DNA of 27,513 bases from Apostichopus parvimensis (taxonomy: Eukaryota; Echinodermata; Holothuroidea; Aspidochirotida; Stichopodidae), in the NCBI GenBank assembly GCA_000934455.1, contig KN882218.1, positions 272,259-299,771 of the forward strand, written 5' to 3'. Below the pieces are notes generated by a model. It was not told where the DNA came from, did not search any database, and saw only the letters and a program-made list of their open reading frames with translations. The translations under genes and the position numbers were made by a program. Positions 1-11,051 of the stretch are shown piece by piece (position 1 is the stretch's first letter; each line of letters opens with the position of its first letter).

Positions 1-47
1 TGGAGCACATAACATAGGCTATAACAGAACATTACAGGCAAAAACTA

Positions 48-119
48 GGGGGGGTTGATTGTGTGGGCCAACCCCCCCTCTTCAAAAAGTGGGGGGGTTA
101 AAACCCCCCCAACCCCCCC
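48..119. repeat. G7/C7 homopolymer cluster able to form alternative hairpins
   Basis: Five homopolymer runs of exactly seven bases lie in 72 bp: G at 48-54, C at 72-78, G at 91-97, C at 104-110 and C at 113-119. The third run with its two T can pair either with AACCCCCCC at 70-78 (loop of 12) or with AACCCCCCC at 102-110 (loop of two), so two mutually exclusive 9-bp stems are possible. It is probably the end of a dispersed repeat, because similar G/C-run blocks occur at 22711-22734. No gene lies nearby. Confidence 0.6.
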
Positions 120-489
120 TGTTTCTCCGCCCATGGTATTAATAGACGTAACTGAGAGCAATGCATATACGTACAGCAGGTACCTTTGAACGTCTGATAT
201 GACAGAATAAACACAGCAAGGCATAAATATCAGATATGAATTGTATTATCAAATAAAGTCTTTGATTGTGTAAATTATAAAACATGAACTTTGAAACCAG
301 TTAAACTATAGACTGATTTCTACCGATATCTATTTAGCATCCATGATCGTATGTTAGAACGTCACACGACCTACACGACGCCATCTTGTCAATTGGATGT
401 TCTTCATTCCTGTTTCCGTACGTTCTTTTTTCGTGATTTTCATCTGTTATTAAAGGATTAAAGGATTCTAGACTTATATTCTACTCTGG

Positions 490-520
490 ATGATAAACCC
501 ACAAAGCGATGATCGTACTG
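490..520 (+). CDS. Candidate short first coding exon of the NLR gene
   Basis: An ATG at 490 opens ten codons plus one base (MINPQSDDRT, then G), ending at a consensus donor G|GTAAGT at 521-526. The exon ends with one base over. That is the phase needed by the acceptor at 2821-2822 of the NACHT exon, so the junction would give a GAC codon and stay in frame. An in-frame TAG at 469-471 makes 490 the first usable ATG. Against it are a weak start context (T at -3), the tiny size, and the 1-in-3 chance of a phase match. If real, the protein would lack an N-terminal adaptor domain. Confidence 0.2.
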
Positions 521-2386
521 GTAAGTAACGTACAGGAGACAGTAATGGTGTGAAGCTTTAAATGTACTGATATACTAAACACGTCACAAATAACACAGGC
601 TATGTAAAATTAATGACAACATATTACTATATATACATGGCGTCTTCAAGGCAATTTCAATGTATAAAAATTATAATCCATGTCTGTATGATCATATTTC
701 AATGTCGATTTAAATATTTCATTAATTTGAAGGGAATAATTTTAAGCTCATGTTAGTCAAATTCTTAATATGTAAATCCTGGTTATTTAATAGTTAATTC
801 ATGCAGCTACAATATATCTCTTCCAATCAGAACATGTGCTCCTTTCACTTTATTGCTGTCAGATCAGATCATAAATATATACTAACAGTGAGTCCCGTCG
901 AAACAGAAATGTAGAATTGTAATACTTTCATAGCAGGCCTTGCGCCTTTAGGCTTAGGTCCAACTTAAAATGACTGAATCGGGATGGAAATCATGAAATA
1001 GATTCCTCGAGGTATAGGCTTATTTTCAGCTTACAATTATATGCATGAGAGATATGCATTTGTCTTACTTTCTATCCGTAAATCATGTGGGAAAAATATG
1101 GACCGTTTGATCAGTTTTACTCAGATAAATCTAGTGGGAAGTTCATGGAACATGGTATAAGTTAGGCATATATGTGGGAAGTAAAGAGAACATTGAATAG
1201 GTGAAAATAGGCTTACCCGGTGGGAATGTGGTTCTTGTCAGTAAAACCACGGTGAAACATACAGTATTCTCCAACTCCACAAACTTCCTGATAATTAGGA
1301 AGAATATTAAAACAAAAGAATAAGCAGATTAAGTTTAAGAATTTAACCGATTTTTAAGATTTTTTGTTTTATATGATTGCAATCACGTGACTGATATTTT
1401 TGCTTTATCAGGGTGACCAGAACGATGCATGGTAAAGGTTATTTACTAAAATTATTAGAAAGATATAAATCATGTGAGATTCAAACTAATATAGCTTATA
1501 AAGGAACCGTTACAATTCTTTTCCTCTGCCCGAGTCTCAGTCGTGCCGCTTAAAGCAGCAGTTGTACTTAGGCTGACAATTTTAACCTGGTAGGCTAAAA
1601 CTATACACAAGAGTGTGTATTGATAACAGTGGGTCATCTTTCTCTCTAATTTCATCAAATAAAGGTTACTGAGGGAATAATTACTAAATTTGATTTGATC
1701 CTCAACGTTAATATTTCGTCACGTGCGCGCTTTGTATTGCTGCATTATGACACATCAAAGACCAAATTGGAAAATGTTTAAAAAAGAAAACAGATTTTAA
1801 CCTCACTTTTTGCAATGAACCTTGACTATAGTCAAACGTATGACGTCCATTTTTATCTGATGTCACTATCGATTAGCATCGATAAAATAATAAAAATTAA
1901 CTCAAACAGATTCTTTAACATGCAAATGAATAACCGTTGTATCTACGACTAAGAGAGAGCCTCGCAATAATTGTGAAGCCCGCCATCTAAACTGACGACC
2001 TGTAGGTGACATTCTTAAAGCATATCACGAATGTTGATAACAAAACAGAAAGTTGATTTTTTTTTCAGGGCGGGTTAATATTAGATTACTTAAAAGGTCG
2101 ATGTTTTGTGTGAACAATTAACAGTAAATAAGAGATAAGGAGAGATTCACATTTAGGTAATCTTTGTCGAGCCAGAGACCTGTTGGTAAAGTGACTGGTT
2201 CTGTTGACTTATAGAATTATACATTGATTTATGATAATTTTGTTAAGTTAGTTTTAACCATGAATTCTGTATCAATATATTTTCAACAGATCATCGCTTT
2301 GAAAGATAATCATGGATAATATCACTCAAAGGAAAAGAAAAGTGAAGACCAAAGTTTATCCCGCAAACCAGTCACGAAAGTTGTTG

Positions 2387-2394
2387 TGACGTCA
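2387..2394. promoter_or_regulatory. Perfect CRE palindrome TGACGTCA
   Basis: TGACGTCA is the full palindromic cAMP-response element bound by CREB/ATF bZIP factors. It lies about 430 bp before the NACHT exon. Activity is inferred only: an 8-mer can occur by chance in a window of this size, and no promoter has been located. Confidence 0.3.
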
Positions 2395-2822
2395 TAATCG
2401 ATGGAGCGCCTTACATTGCAAGGTATTTTGTAATTACATAGTTTTGTATTAGTAACTTAAGCATAAGGAAGCTGATGTTTAAAATAAAAATTGATAAGGA
2501 TTTAAGCCTCAGCATTGTAATTACTCTTACAGTGTATGATCGAGAGTCCAACGTGATTTTTTTTATTGTTTTCATTGTTTTTGTTTCTACCTTATTAATT
2601 TGACCTAACCGATTGGAATTGTTATATGTAGATATGAACGCATATAAGGCGATATAAAATTGCATATTCCTCCGATTTAACTGGTATAATTTTGTCGTTC
2701 ACAGCGACTTCAAAGAGATTGCCCACCGTAATTGTTTCCAGTTTATAAATAAACACTGACACGCCCCAATTTTTTTGAGCGAAAAGTAATGTTTACAAAC
2801 CAACTTTTGCCATTTTTTCTAG

Positions 2823-4342
2823 ACAAAAAGGCCATACTCATCAGTTCTCTGAAAAGCAGGTATAAACTACAATATGACGCAATCCAGCCCATACCGTACG
2901 TCAAGGACAGACTATATTGTGTTGACAAGGTATTTGTTGAGGGCGGTACAGAGATCTATGTTGTTGAAGGAGCGACGGAGGAGAAAGAAGGACCATGGGT
3001 ACGTGTGGACTCGTACAAAGATATCTTCACAGACCCTCGAATGGAAGCCAAACGGCGCATCATAGAAGCAGAAGCCGGGTATGGTAAGTCAACAGTGACC
3101 CTACAGCTCGCCTATGATTGGTGCAACGATGTAAAGGATTCACCTTTTAAAGACGTAGAGATTCTAATTCTTCTCCGGTTGAGGCAGCTGAACAACAAGA
3201 TATCTATATATCAAGCAATTAAGCTGTTCTTAGCACCAAACGATCCCCGAATCAAATCTTCTGATATAAAAAATATCATTGAAAGTTGTTCTTCTGTTAA
3301 GGTACTCCTGGACGGTTATGATGAGTTTTCTGATAGGGACGGAGCTACCGGAAGTGATGTAGGACGTATCATTACCAGCAATCTGTTTGAAGATATTGAT
3401 GTTACCCTGACAACCAGATATCTTCCGAAGGATTATGACAAATCAAACACAAAATATGTTAGGTTAGTTGGCTTTGACGAAAAAGCACGCGACCAGTACA
3501 TTCGCAAGGCTGTTACCGGGGAAGACGAAGAAAGCGTTGCTAACATTAAGCGCGCTTTGAAAAAAAACCCGATCCTGGATGACCTATGTCAAGTGCCTCT
3601 TTTATTTGTAATGTTTTCTCACATGACCCACGAAAAGACACATCTTCAGAAATTTAAGTCAGTTACCGATTTCTTTCGCTACATGATTAAATGTTTCCAT
3701 AGTCACATGAGAAACAAATCACTGGACAAACACGCAAAGGAACACATGAGCGAACATGAAAGTGAATACGACGAACTGAGCAAAGTAGCATTTGAAGGTC
3801 TCTGCGGTGAAAACCAACAGTTATCATGGCGTAAGGATGGACTCTGTACACGACTAGGTCAAGGGTTTTGTCAACATTTTATTGCAGTAGGTATCTTGGT
3901 AGAGGAAGAAGTGTCTGCTGAGACAAACGAACAGAATTATATTACAGACATACAGACAAAGACTGACTTAAGGTTCTACCATCAACTATTCTGTGAATGG
4001 TTTGCGTGTTTCAGACTGGTAGAAATTGTAGCTGCTACAAGAAATGCATCTGAGCTGAAGAATGTTCTTGATAAAGTGGATCCATTTAATTTTCAGTACC
4101 TCTATCGATTCACCTGTGGGATTAGCCCAGCAGTTGGGAAGAGAATAATAGAATACTTGAAGAGCAGGGGAGACGGTGATAAGTTTGCCATCCTCTGCAT
4201 CCTGGAACAAATTGGTGAGGTAGATGGAATCAAGGACACCGTCAGGGATCTGTGTTCAAAGGATGTTTGTATCAGAAACGACAACAGCATGCTTCTTCAG
4301 AGATCCACCATCCAGCTCTTGGAGATTGCATCTAGATTTGAT
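2823..4342 (+). CDS. NLR-type NACHT-domain ATPase, large internal exon (partial gene)
   Basis: This exon encodes the nucleotide-binding module of a NOD-like receptor, a cytosolic STAND ATPase that senses microbial or danger signals and oligomerises. The frame is open from 2789 to 4381. Counting from Met at 2789, Walker A is A94-E-A-G-Y-G-K100-S-T; Walker B is LLDGYDEF at 173-180; the sensor-1-like TTR is at 208-210; a winged-helix-like VPLLFVMF is at 269-276; and the FYHQLFCEWFACFRL helix (397-411) resembles the FxHxxxxEFxAA motif of NLRs. The leader SRYKLQYDAIQPIPYVKDRL at 23-42, followed by CVDKVFVEGG, is typical of invertebrate NLRs. I trimmed the start to the acceptor tract CTTTTGCCATTTTTTCTAG (2804-2822) and the end to the donor GATGTAAGTAT (GT at 4343), which falls on a codon boundary. 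The last 12 codons of the open frame read into the intron. The first P-loop Gly is Ala, which the [AG]x4GK[ST] pattern allows. No LRR exons were recognised downstream. Confidence 0.85.
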
Positions 4343-5516
4343 GTAAGTATGTTCATCATATACAACAGTTTGACACGTTAGTTCCTCTCAACTATACCAA
4401 AACAACATGATGTTGATCTATATATGAACTAAAGATACAGAAACTATCAATACCAACAACAACAACATAATTTAAAAACAATTCCACTTCATGAATGTTT
4501 ACATTAGATTCAGTGACAGACAAGTCTAGATATATATTACATTAAACTACTGCCAAGAAAAAGTCACATATTGTCAATGTGCTGTTTTATTCGAAATAAG
4601 TAGCGTTTCACCGAAGACTGTTTTGTTATGAGATATCATTCAAACTATTGGAAGTATAAACAAAGATAGTTCAAGAATTAAGTCTACTGAAATAAATGTC
4701 TCAGTTAATCTAGACAGACAGCGTTCCATCCGTTCTTAAATATGCAATTCAGGTCTCTAAAATATGTAAAGAAAACCAAACTGTAAATTCCAAAGGGTCA
4801 ATGAGTTAATGTATTAAACTCCGCAACTGAGAGATTACTGATCTACAAAGGCCCGTACAACATTTTCCGTTATTCACTTCTCAACATTACCTTCTAAAAA
4901 GCGCGGAAAGAAACTTAAGATTCAATACCGTACCATTCACGGGTAGTTAGGTGAAACCTGTCATAGAGGTGAAAAGAATGATTTAAACTGATATGCTATA
5001 CAACACTCAATCACAAAGAACAAAGTAACAGTGTAGACGATTCCACGATTATTGTTGACCCTGCAGGAAGGTTAATAGGGTATATAGTTTTATACATTTC
5101 GAAATTAGTGTTTTATTGACGTAGGGTGTTCCTATCAACGTATTGGACACTGCATAAAGGTACTACATTCTAATGTATACCCTACAAATAAACGATTGTA
5201 TTAAAGGGCAACTCTATGCAGCATTTTTCGTATGGATATGTTTTAGCCCAAAGGAAGAAAGGAATATTTGGGTGCCATAAATATACCAATAACTATTGAA
5301 TTTTCAAAGGTATTCATCTTAAAAATTATGTTAAAACGCTGGAATGTTGCAGAAATGATGAATCACCTCATCAGAACTGTCTAACTTTTTAATTAACATT
5401 AATTAATTGATTAATAAAATTTAAATCACCCAACCCAGACGTCTTCTTCTAACTTTCACACTAAACCAACAGAGTAACACTGGATGTCAGTCGGCACCAT
5501 TTGCCCTTGACATATT
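4343..5516. other. Probable intron or 3' flank of the NLR gene
   Basis: The stretch opens with the donor GTAAGT at 4343-4348 and contains no frame of convincing length or motif. I looked for the Leu-rich pattern of the short LRR exons expected after NACHT in this family and saw none. A block near 5203-5340 starting TTAAAGGGCAACTCTATGC may be the end of a short dispersed element, but no matching end was found. Confidence 0.4.
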
Positions 5517-5884
5517 TGTAATCTAGTGTAAACATATCCCTTATTGTAATCTAGTGAAAAAATATCCCTGATTGTAATCTAGGGGAAACATATATCCTTT
5601 ATTGCAATATAGTGTAAACGTATCCCTTATTGTAATATAGGGTAAACGTATCCCTTATTGTAATCTAGGGTAGACATATTTTCTATTGTAATATAGGCAA
5701 GACGTATTCCTTATTGTAATCTATGGTAGATATATCCCCTATTGTAATCTAGGGTAGACATATCCCTTATTGCGATGTAGGGTGAATGTATCCCTTATTG
5801 TAATATAGGGTAGACGTATCCCCTATCGTAATCTGTGTGATACATATCCCCTATCGTAATCTAGGGTGTAGACATATCCCTTAC
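5517..5884. repeat. 28-bp minisatellite, about 13 diverged copies
   Basis: Tandem units of about 28 bp begin TGTAATCTAGGGTAGACATA and end TCCCTTAT. Copies start at 5517, 5545, 5573 and so on to about 5884, with 2-6 substitutions each and a few 1-2 base indels. Each unit carries AGGG and CCCT about 9 bp apart, giving a weak internal dyad. The array lies in non-coding DNA, probably intron, 1.2 kb after the NACHT exon. No open frame crosses it. Confidence 0.85.
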
Positions 5885-6409
5885 TAGTCATGAAAGTGTT
5901 GTTTTCCAATGGGTTTTGAGTTGTATATGAGGAACTAACAGTCTACAGTATTAAGGTATTAAGGTTGTAAGAACACTTTAATTCAAGGAATCCACTTGTT
6001 TATTTTGAGTCAATTCTGTCAAAGTAAAATTGTTATAGGCATCCAACCTGGACTGTCAGCAGTATATTTTAATCTTCAACAACATTTCTATATTACAATT
6101 CAAGTGACTAAAATCATCCTTTAATTTAGCATCTGGTTTTACAATAGTCTTATAACTAAAATCTGTTCGATGTTTGCTTTTACAAACATTTGAAACATGA
6201 CAAAAAAAAATATATTTCTTATATTTTCACATACAAATATTAATACATATTAAACTGCATCACTTTAAGAACTTTAAGGACGCGAAACAGTGAATTATGC
6301 ATTTTGCATAAGGGGTTGTGAGGTTTATACGGGGCAACAGAAGTAGTGTTAAGTTGATCAGTAGAGAACCCCTGGTAGGAATGCAGGGGTAGAGTCATGT
6401 ATATTGAAG

Positions 6410-6421
6410 TGCGCATGCGCT
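6410..6421. promoter_or_regulatory. NRF-1-like palindromic site
   Basis: TGCGCATGCGCT matches 11 of 12 positions of the palindromic NRF-1 site TGCGCATGCGCA. NRF-1 sites usually mark promoters of housekeeping and mitochondrial genes. No adjacent first exon could be identified on either strand, so function is inferred from the motif alone. Confidence 0.25.
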
Positions 6422-8453
6422 CTACGATATTGGGATTACTCGCCCGCTCAATCATCTACATGGCTGGCTGGTGAATGCCACCTCAAAATACATTCTTCAT
6501 GGCAATCTCAAATTCACAGGTTGGCTACGCAGGAAAAAAATCCAGACCCAGATTTGCAAAGAACTGTAGCGGTGAACAGTTAATTCTGCACACGTATATA
6601 TAATAGATCTCCCTGAGTAGCATACTTCTTCAAAACAATACGTAAAATTCTCTACTTTGGTTTCATTATTCTCGAATTAAACAAGATAGGTAACATTTGA
6701 ACGCATTTGAGTTAAAAACATCCTGCCAAAAAGTTGCAAGCAACAAATGTTAATCGTATTTATCCGCAACGACTCGGTGGTATTTGGTGATCTCGGGCAC
6801 GAACATCTAGCCCGTAATGTCATGGCATTATATACTACAAAGTCATAGATCGTTTCCACAGCTCGCGGCTCCGTACGTATATGGCGTATATTACGTGTTT
6901 TGGATGATGAACCAGGGCCAGGAAATCGACCAAGACGTTTTTATAGACCGGAGAGTGTTACGGTGCAATGCGAGACTATACCTACATTGTATTCGTTAGA
7001 GTAATCGTGCATTAGGCCTTCGGTGTAAATCACTGTATGTTCGTAAAATTTCGCTAACTAGGGGAGGAACATAGAAATTGAAGTAGGGAGAATGCCGCAT
7101 TTAGGGGCCAAAAATGTGGCAGTGGACTATAGTTTCACAGGAAATTCTTAGGAAGTGATAGTCAAAGCAATTACATAGGAATCTCATTACTTTACTAGTG
7201 TCGTCTGTTCAGCTGCTGTATTGTTATTCATTGGACCCTGGGTATAGTTAGCCTAGGCCCTAGACCGGCTACAGCTGTCCTTTCGGATGCGATATAACTA
7301 AAGCTTAACTTAAACAAATTTAACACCTAATTTTACTTTAAAATGTCTCCCTAACGATAGATCCACATGCCAGAATAACATGAAATGACAGTTATGATGT
7401 CCTGGGGTTATCACTAGCAATTCAATAATAAGAAAATAGGCTACTACCCACTTTGCAACATTAACATTTAACTGATGAATGCATGCACAGACTAATATGG
7501 AAGTATTACACAAAAGTAGGTGTGTGGGAAGAGGGTGGGAGGGTTGCTTTTACACGGCATTTTTAGGGACAACTAGGCTATGTCACTATTTGAGTGGAGC
7601 ACTAAAAAAGCAAGAAAAATCTTTGCCATGTGCCTCTCAGATACCGGAAATTGCACTTTCCAGGCATTAAAAGTTGCACAGACACTCCACTTACTCGAGT
7701 CATTATAGAGGGGAGAAAAAAATCAAAGTTGGTTCTTAAATCAGGAGTAAAGTCCTTACCACTCTGGTCGCCCTAACATGTCTCTGTTGTGCAAAGTGCA
7801 TCTACTCTTTCAGAAAAAGCGGGTATAATCAAATTCAGTTTCAAAGTCGTATGCACTATGTATATGTGAAGACTGTGAAGACTTACAAATGATCTGGCGT
7901 TTTGCCGTACACCACTAAGCGCCCTCGCTTTTTTTTTCAAGGCTTCACTTCGTAAACAAACGGCGATAACTGTACAATCTTCCTAGTTGAATTTCTATGA
8001 CGGGGTTACAGTAACATTAACATGTTGCTCAATTTGACCAATCAGTGTCCAGGACTGTGTATTCTCTGTCACGTCCGGAACATGTGTTCGTCGTGATTGA
8101 CAACCGTTAATAAGCTTGGCAGTCTGGTTAATCTGTTATGGTTTTAGTTATAATTTTCTTCGTATTTATTGCAGTCGCATGCTAGCTAGAGTACTTTTTT
8201 TAGAAATATAGCCAAACTATGGTCTACGTCAAAGGAACAAACGCCGAACTGGCATATTACAGTTGTTCTAGTTATTTGTAGATTTTATAACATAGGCGGA
8301 CTGGATGTCATATTTACCTTCCATACACGACATCCGTGTATGTGATTTATGCTTCTTGGGTGTATCAAGTCTGTATTATATGCCGTTTAGATGACTAGAA
8401 TGAAATTAATCGATGCTGCTAGACCCGGAATATTATTTTGTTATTTGTTTTAG

Positions 8454-8503
8454 AAATGGCCAATGTATTAGGGACAAGATATTTGTTATCTTGATGGCCA
8501 TTT
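8454..8503. other. Stem-loop with two nested stems
   Basis: AAATGGCCA at 8454-8462 pairs with TGGCCATTT at 8495-8503, and inside it CAAGATA at 8475-8481 pairs with TATCTTG at 8487-8493, leaving a 5-base loop. The two stems are separated by a 12-base bulge on the left arm and a single base on the right. It is shorter than a normal animal pre-miRNA. It could be a degraded palindromic repeat. Confidence 0.4.
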
Positions 8504-9118
8504 TAAAGCTGCCCTAACAAGTTTATCGGGATGCATCTAGAATATGTTCCTCTTTTCTTTTTCTTAAAACCAGATGATTTAATACGTAATGGAATTTAAG
8601 CACCTTATCTTCAGTCTGAAAAGATATCTATTATACGATACCACGGGGTACACTTCTGATGATCTTTATATTTGTCTGTTGTGTAAACAGTGACTGTCAT
8701 ACAACGGTAGTAAAGTCCGTTCTATATTTAGTGCAGGCTAAGTAAATAGCGATAATAATATGCAAGCTAGTTCCTGATAACGAAAGGTAGGTTAGATGTG
8801 AAAAAAAAATGTTAATGTTAAGTAATAAGTTAATGATAACCATAGATAGATACGAAAAGAAGGATATTCACATTAAGAAAAAAAAACAATTACAAAACGG
8901 GAAGCCATGTTTGAAAAGTCCCCTTTTCTCATGTTCTGATATGTAACAAGTGAGAACCGGTTTTGTTTTCTTTCTGGAAATCACTGGATTATGCTGCTGG
9001 AAAACATTTATTGCTTTAATAATTTTTCATCAAGTTACAATGGATGATACTTTATTGATTTAAATTTTACTGTCGACTGAGTTGAGTTTATCACATTGTT
9101 TTCCAAGCCAATGATTTT

Positions 9119-9183
9119 TTAAGTCAATTCCCAAGTCTTTCGCTCAAGTCATTTGAATTTATTGTAACTCAAGTCACAAGTCA
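9119..9183. repeat. Cluster of AAGTCA/CAAGTC direct repeats
   Basis: Five copies of AAGTC, mostly within CAAGTC or AAGTCA, occur in about 65 bp, the last ones as ACTCAAGTCACAAGTCAAG. Spacing is irregular, so it is a loose simple-sequence cluster and not a true tandem array. No coding content. Confidence 0.35.
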
Positions 9184-10160
9184 AGCGTAACAACGTAACA
9201 GCTGTAAGCCTACTGAAAATCAACGACCGATGCTCAATAAGGCATCTATGTCAAGTGTTGCGGTCCTGTGTATGAAATGTGTTAGTGAGCTCTTGTTACA
9301 ATGCTATGGAGAGAACTCTTTTCTACAAGAGTAGTCATATACACTGGGCAGCAACTATTTAAACTTCAGTGTAAAACAAGCACTTTTGCTCTCTCTCAAT
9401 ACGAAAATATAACGTTAATACAAAATTATGAAATTAACTATTCTGTACAGAAACTAATCTTGTACCACAATGGAGGGCAGGGGTGGTGCAGAGGAGTAGC
9501 TACGAGAGGGGAATAAGCCCTCAAATATTTGACTGCCACCCTCTGAAAGAATCAAAACTGGAATGATAGAGGTATACATTATATAGGAAACATTATTGTC
9601 TAGGTTTCCTTTTTTCTGTTTCTGTTGGTTTTAGCTATACCAGGTGGCAACATCTGCTCAGACTGTTATTACAAAGTACGCAATATAATTTGTAAGGGTA
9701 TTACGGTGGCTCGGAAGGAACATTGACCACAGAAAATCATGTTAAAAGATGTTTTGTCTAATTTACTCTGCTTACCTAGACTTTCGACTATTATTCCCGA
9801 AAAGAAAATGACTTTACATGTTGAAATTGTGTCGTTTAATTTCTGATATTTGTTTTTTTTTATAGAACAATCTAGACTGATATCACAAACTTTCGACGCT
9901 TTATCGAAATTGTAATGTTTATCATGAAGTTTTGGCGCTTATCTAGAAATGTCGACACCAAACGTAAATTGAGAATATTAATTAAAAATCGTTTAATTAA
10001 ATTGCATTGTTTCGCTAACAAAAGATCCAGCCGAATGACCCTGTAATGTCTAAAATTACAATCGCAAATGAGTCGAGCTGGTGTCGTCGACACTGAAGAA
10101 TGTCACAAACTGTATGTCTTTATCTAACAAGTGAACTAAGGAAGATGTGATAATGCACCT

Positions 10161-10170
10161 CCCCCCCCCC
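10161..10170. repeat. C10 homopolymer
   Basis: Ten consecutive C follow CACCT. It is a simple-sequence tract, prone to length variation and sequencing error, with no associated gene. Confidence 0.8.
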
Positions 10171-10847
10171 AGCCACCCCTTCCGACTCACACACCTCCCT
10201 TTGACACTCAATGTATCCAGCCTGTCGGTGCAACGAATATCACCTTTAATTTGGGTTATTAATAATTAACATCTCAAGAACACTCCGGCTTCCACCGCCA
10301 CCCAATTCCATGATATTATGCTACTATGTGTACAGGGCTATGCGCTGAATGTTAGGAAAAGTAGAACCGAGACTGTTTATAACCAGCACACCTCACCCCT
10401 CTCATCCCTAGTTATTTCAATAAACTTGAAGACATTACCATGTGACAATCATCTCCCGTTTAAGTGGTATACAGTTGTGATGTTACAGAGCACGTGACAT
10501 GTCTCCATGCTGTGGGTCACATGTTTCATCTTACATCGAGTGAAATATAGGCTTACTGTGTACTATGGAAACTGTGTACAACGTTTACATTGAATACAAA
10601 TACTAACAACATCAAACAAACAGACAAGTCGTTCGAGGCCTAAGGGAAACGAAAGGGGTAAGTCAACAGTTGAATAACAAACTGTTCTTTGAGAAATTTG
10701 GGAGCAAAATACTATTTGATGATAACAAAATAAACTCATAGGTAGCATGGTTTAGCTTTCAATTCTAACCAGTACTATACATACGGAGAGTAGTACAACA
10801 TACTTACTTAGTTTAATAGTGTAACTATAAACGCAATGTAAACCAGA

Positions 10848-10861
10848 AAGTCACGTGACTT
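10848..10861. promoter_or_regulatory. 14-bp palindromic E-box with CLEAR-type core
   Basis: AAGTCACGTGACTT is a perfect 14-bp palindrome. Its core GTCACGTGAC equals the consensus bound by MiT/TFE factors and is also recognised by USF. A second CACGTG lies at 10491-10496. No promoter could be identified beside it, so this is a motif match only. Confidence 0.3.
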
Positions 10862-11051
10862 AGTGATTCCTTGCCAATGTGAGAAGAAACTTTATATACA
10901 ATATTTTCTAACGAGCTGAATTGCAGAGCAGATATGGCAAGTCTTGCAGAATTGAGTAATGCGTACCTATGCAAAGAGGTTCGAAGGTCAAACAAACTTT
11001 ACTTCTGCATAATTAGATTTATTCTGACTGTAACCAACAATTGACATTCAA

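Larger units (their letters stand above)
120..2822. other. Non-coding region upstream of the NACHT exon
   Basis: No open frame here looks like a protein. The only ORF above 60 codons (minus strand, 1658-1470) has no recognisable motif. Single sites that stand out are CACGTG E-boxes inside TCACGTGA at 1383-1390 and GTCACGTG at 1718-1725, a perfect CRE palindrome at 2387-2394, and a candidate first exon at 490-520. Most of it is probably promoter, 5' UTR or intron of the NLR gene, but no transcription start can be placed. I could not recognise an exon for a Death or CARD domain, which often precedes NACHT in animal NLRs. Confidence 0.5.
5885..11051. other. Long non-coding stretch
   Basis: No gene is supported in these 5.2 kb. 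Short open frames on both strands (6455-6240 minus, 7479-7670 plus, 7513-7310 minus, 9301-9516 plus, 10093-9872 minus, 10748-10563 minus) have no motif, no bias and no neighbouring splice pairs that I trust. Items worth marking are listed separately: an NRF-1-like site at 6410-6421, a stem-loop at 8454-8503, an AAGTCA cluster at 9119-9183, a C10 run at 10161-10170 and an E-box palindrome at 10848-10861. It may be intron of the NLR gene or intergenic. Confidence 0.5.

Noticed and set aside
2312..2389. 25-codon ORF MDNITQRKRK... as an upstream NLR exon
   Set aside because: It ends in a stop with only a weak GTGAAG donor-like site inside. A possible acceptor at 2289 does not give an open frame into it.
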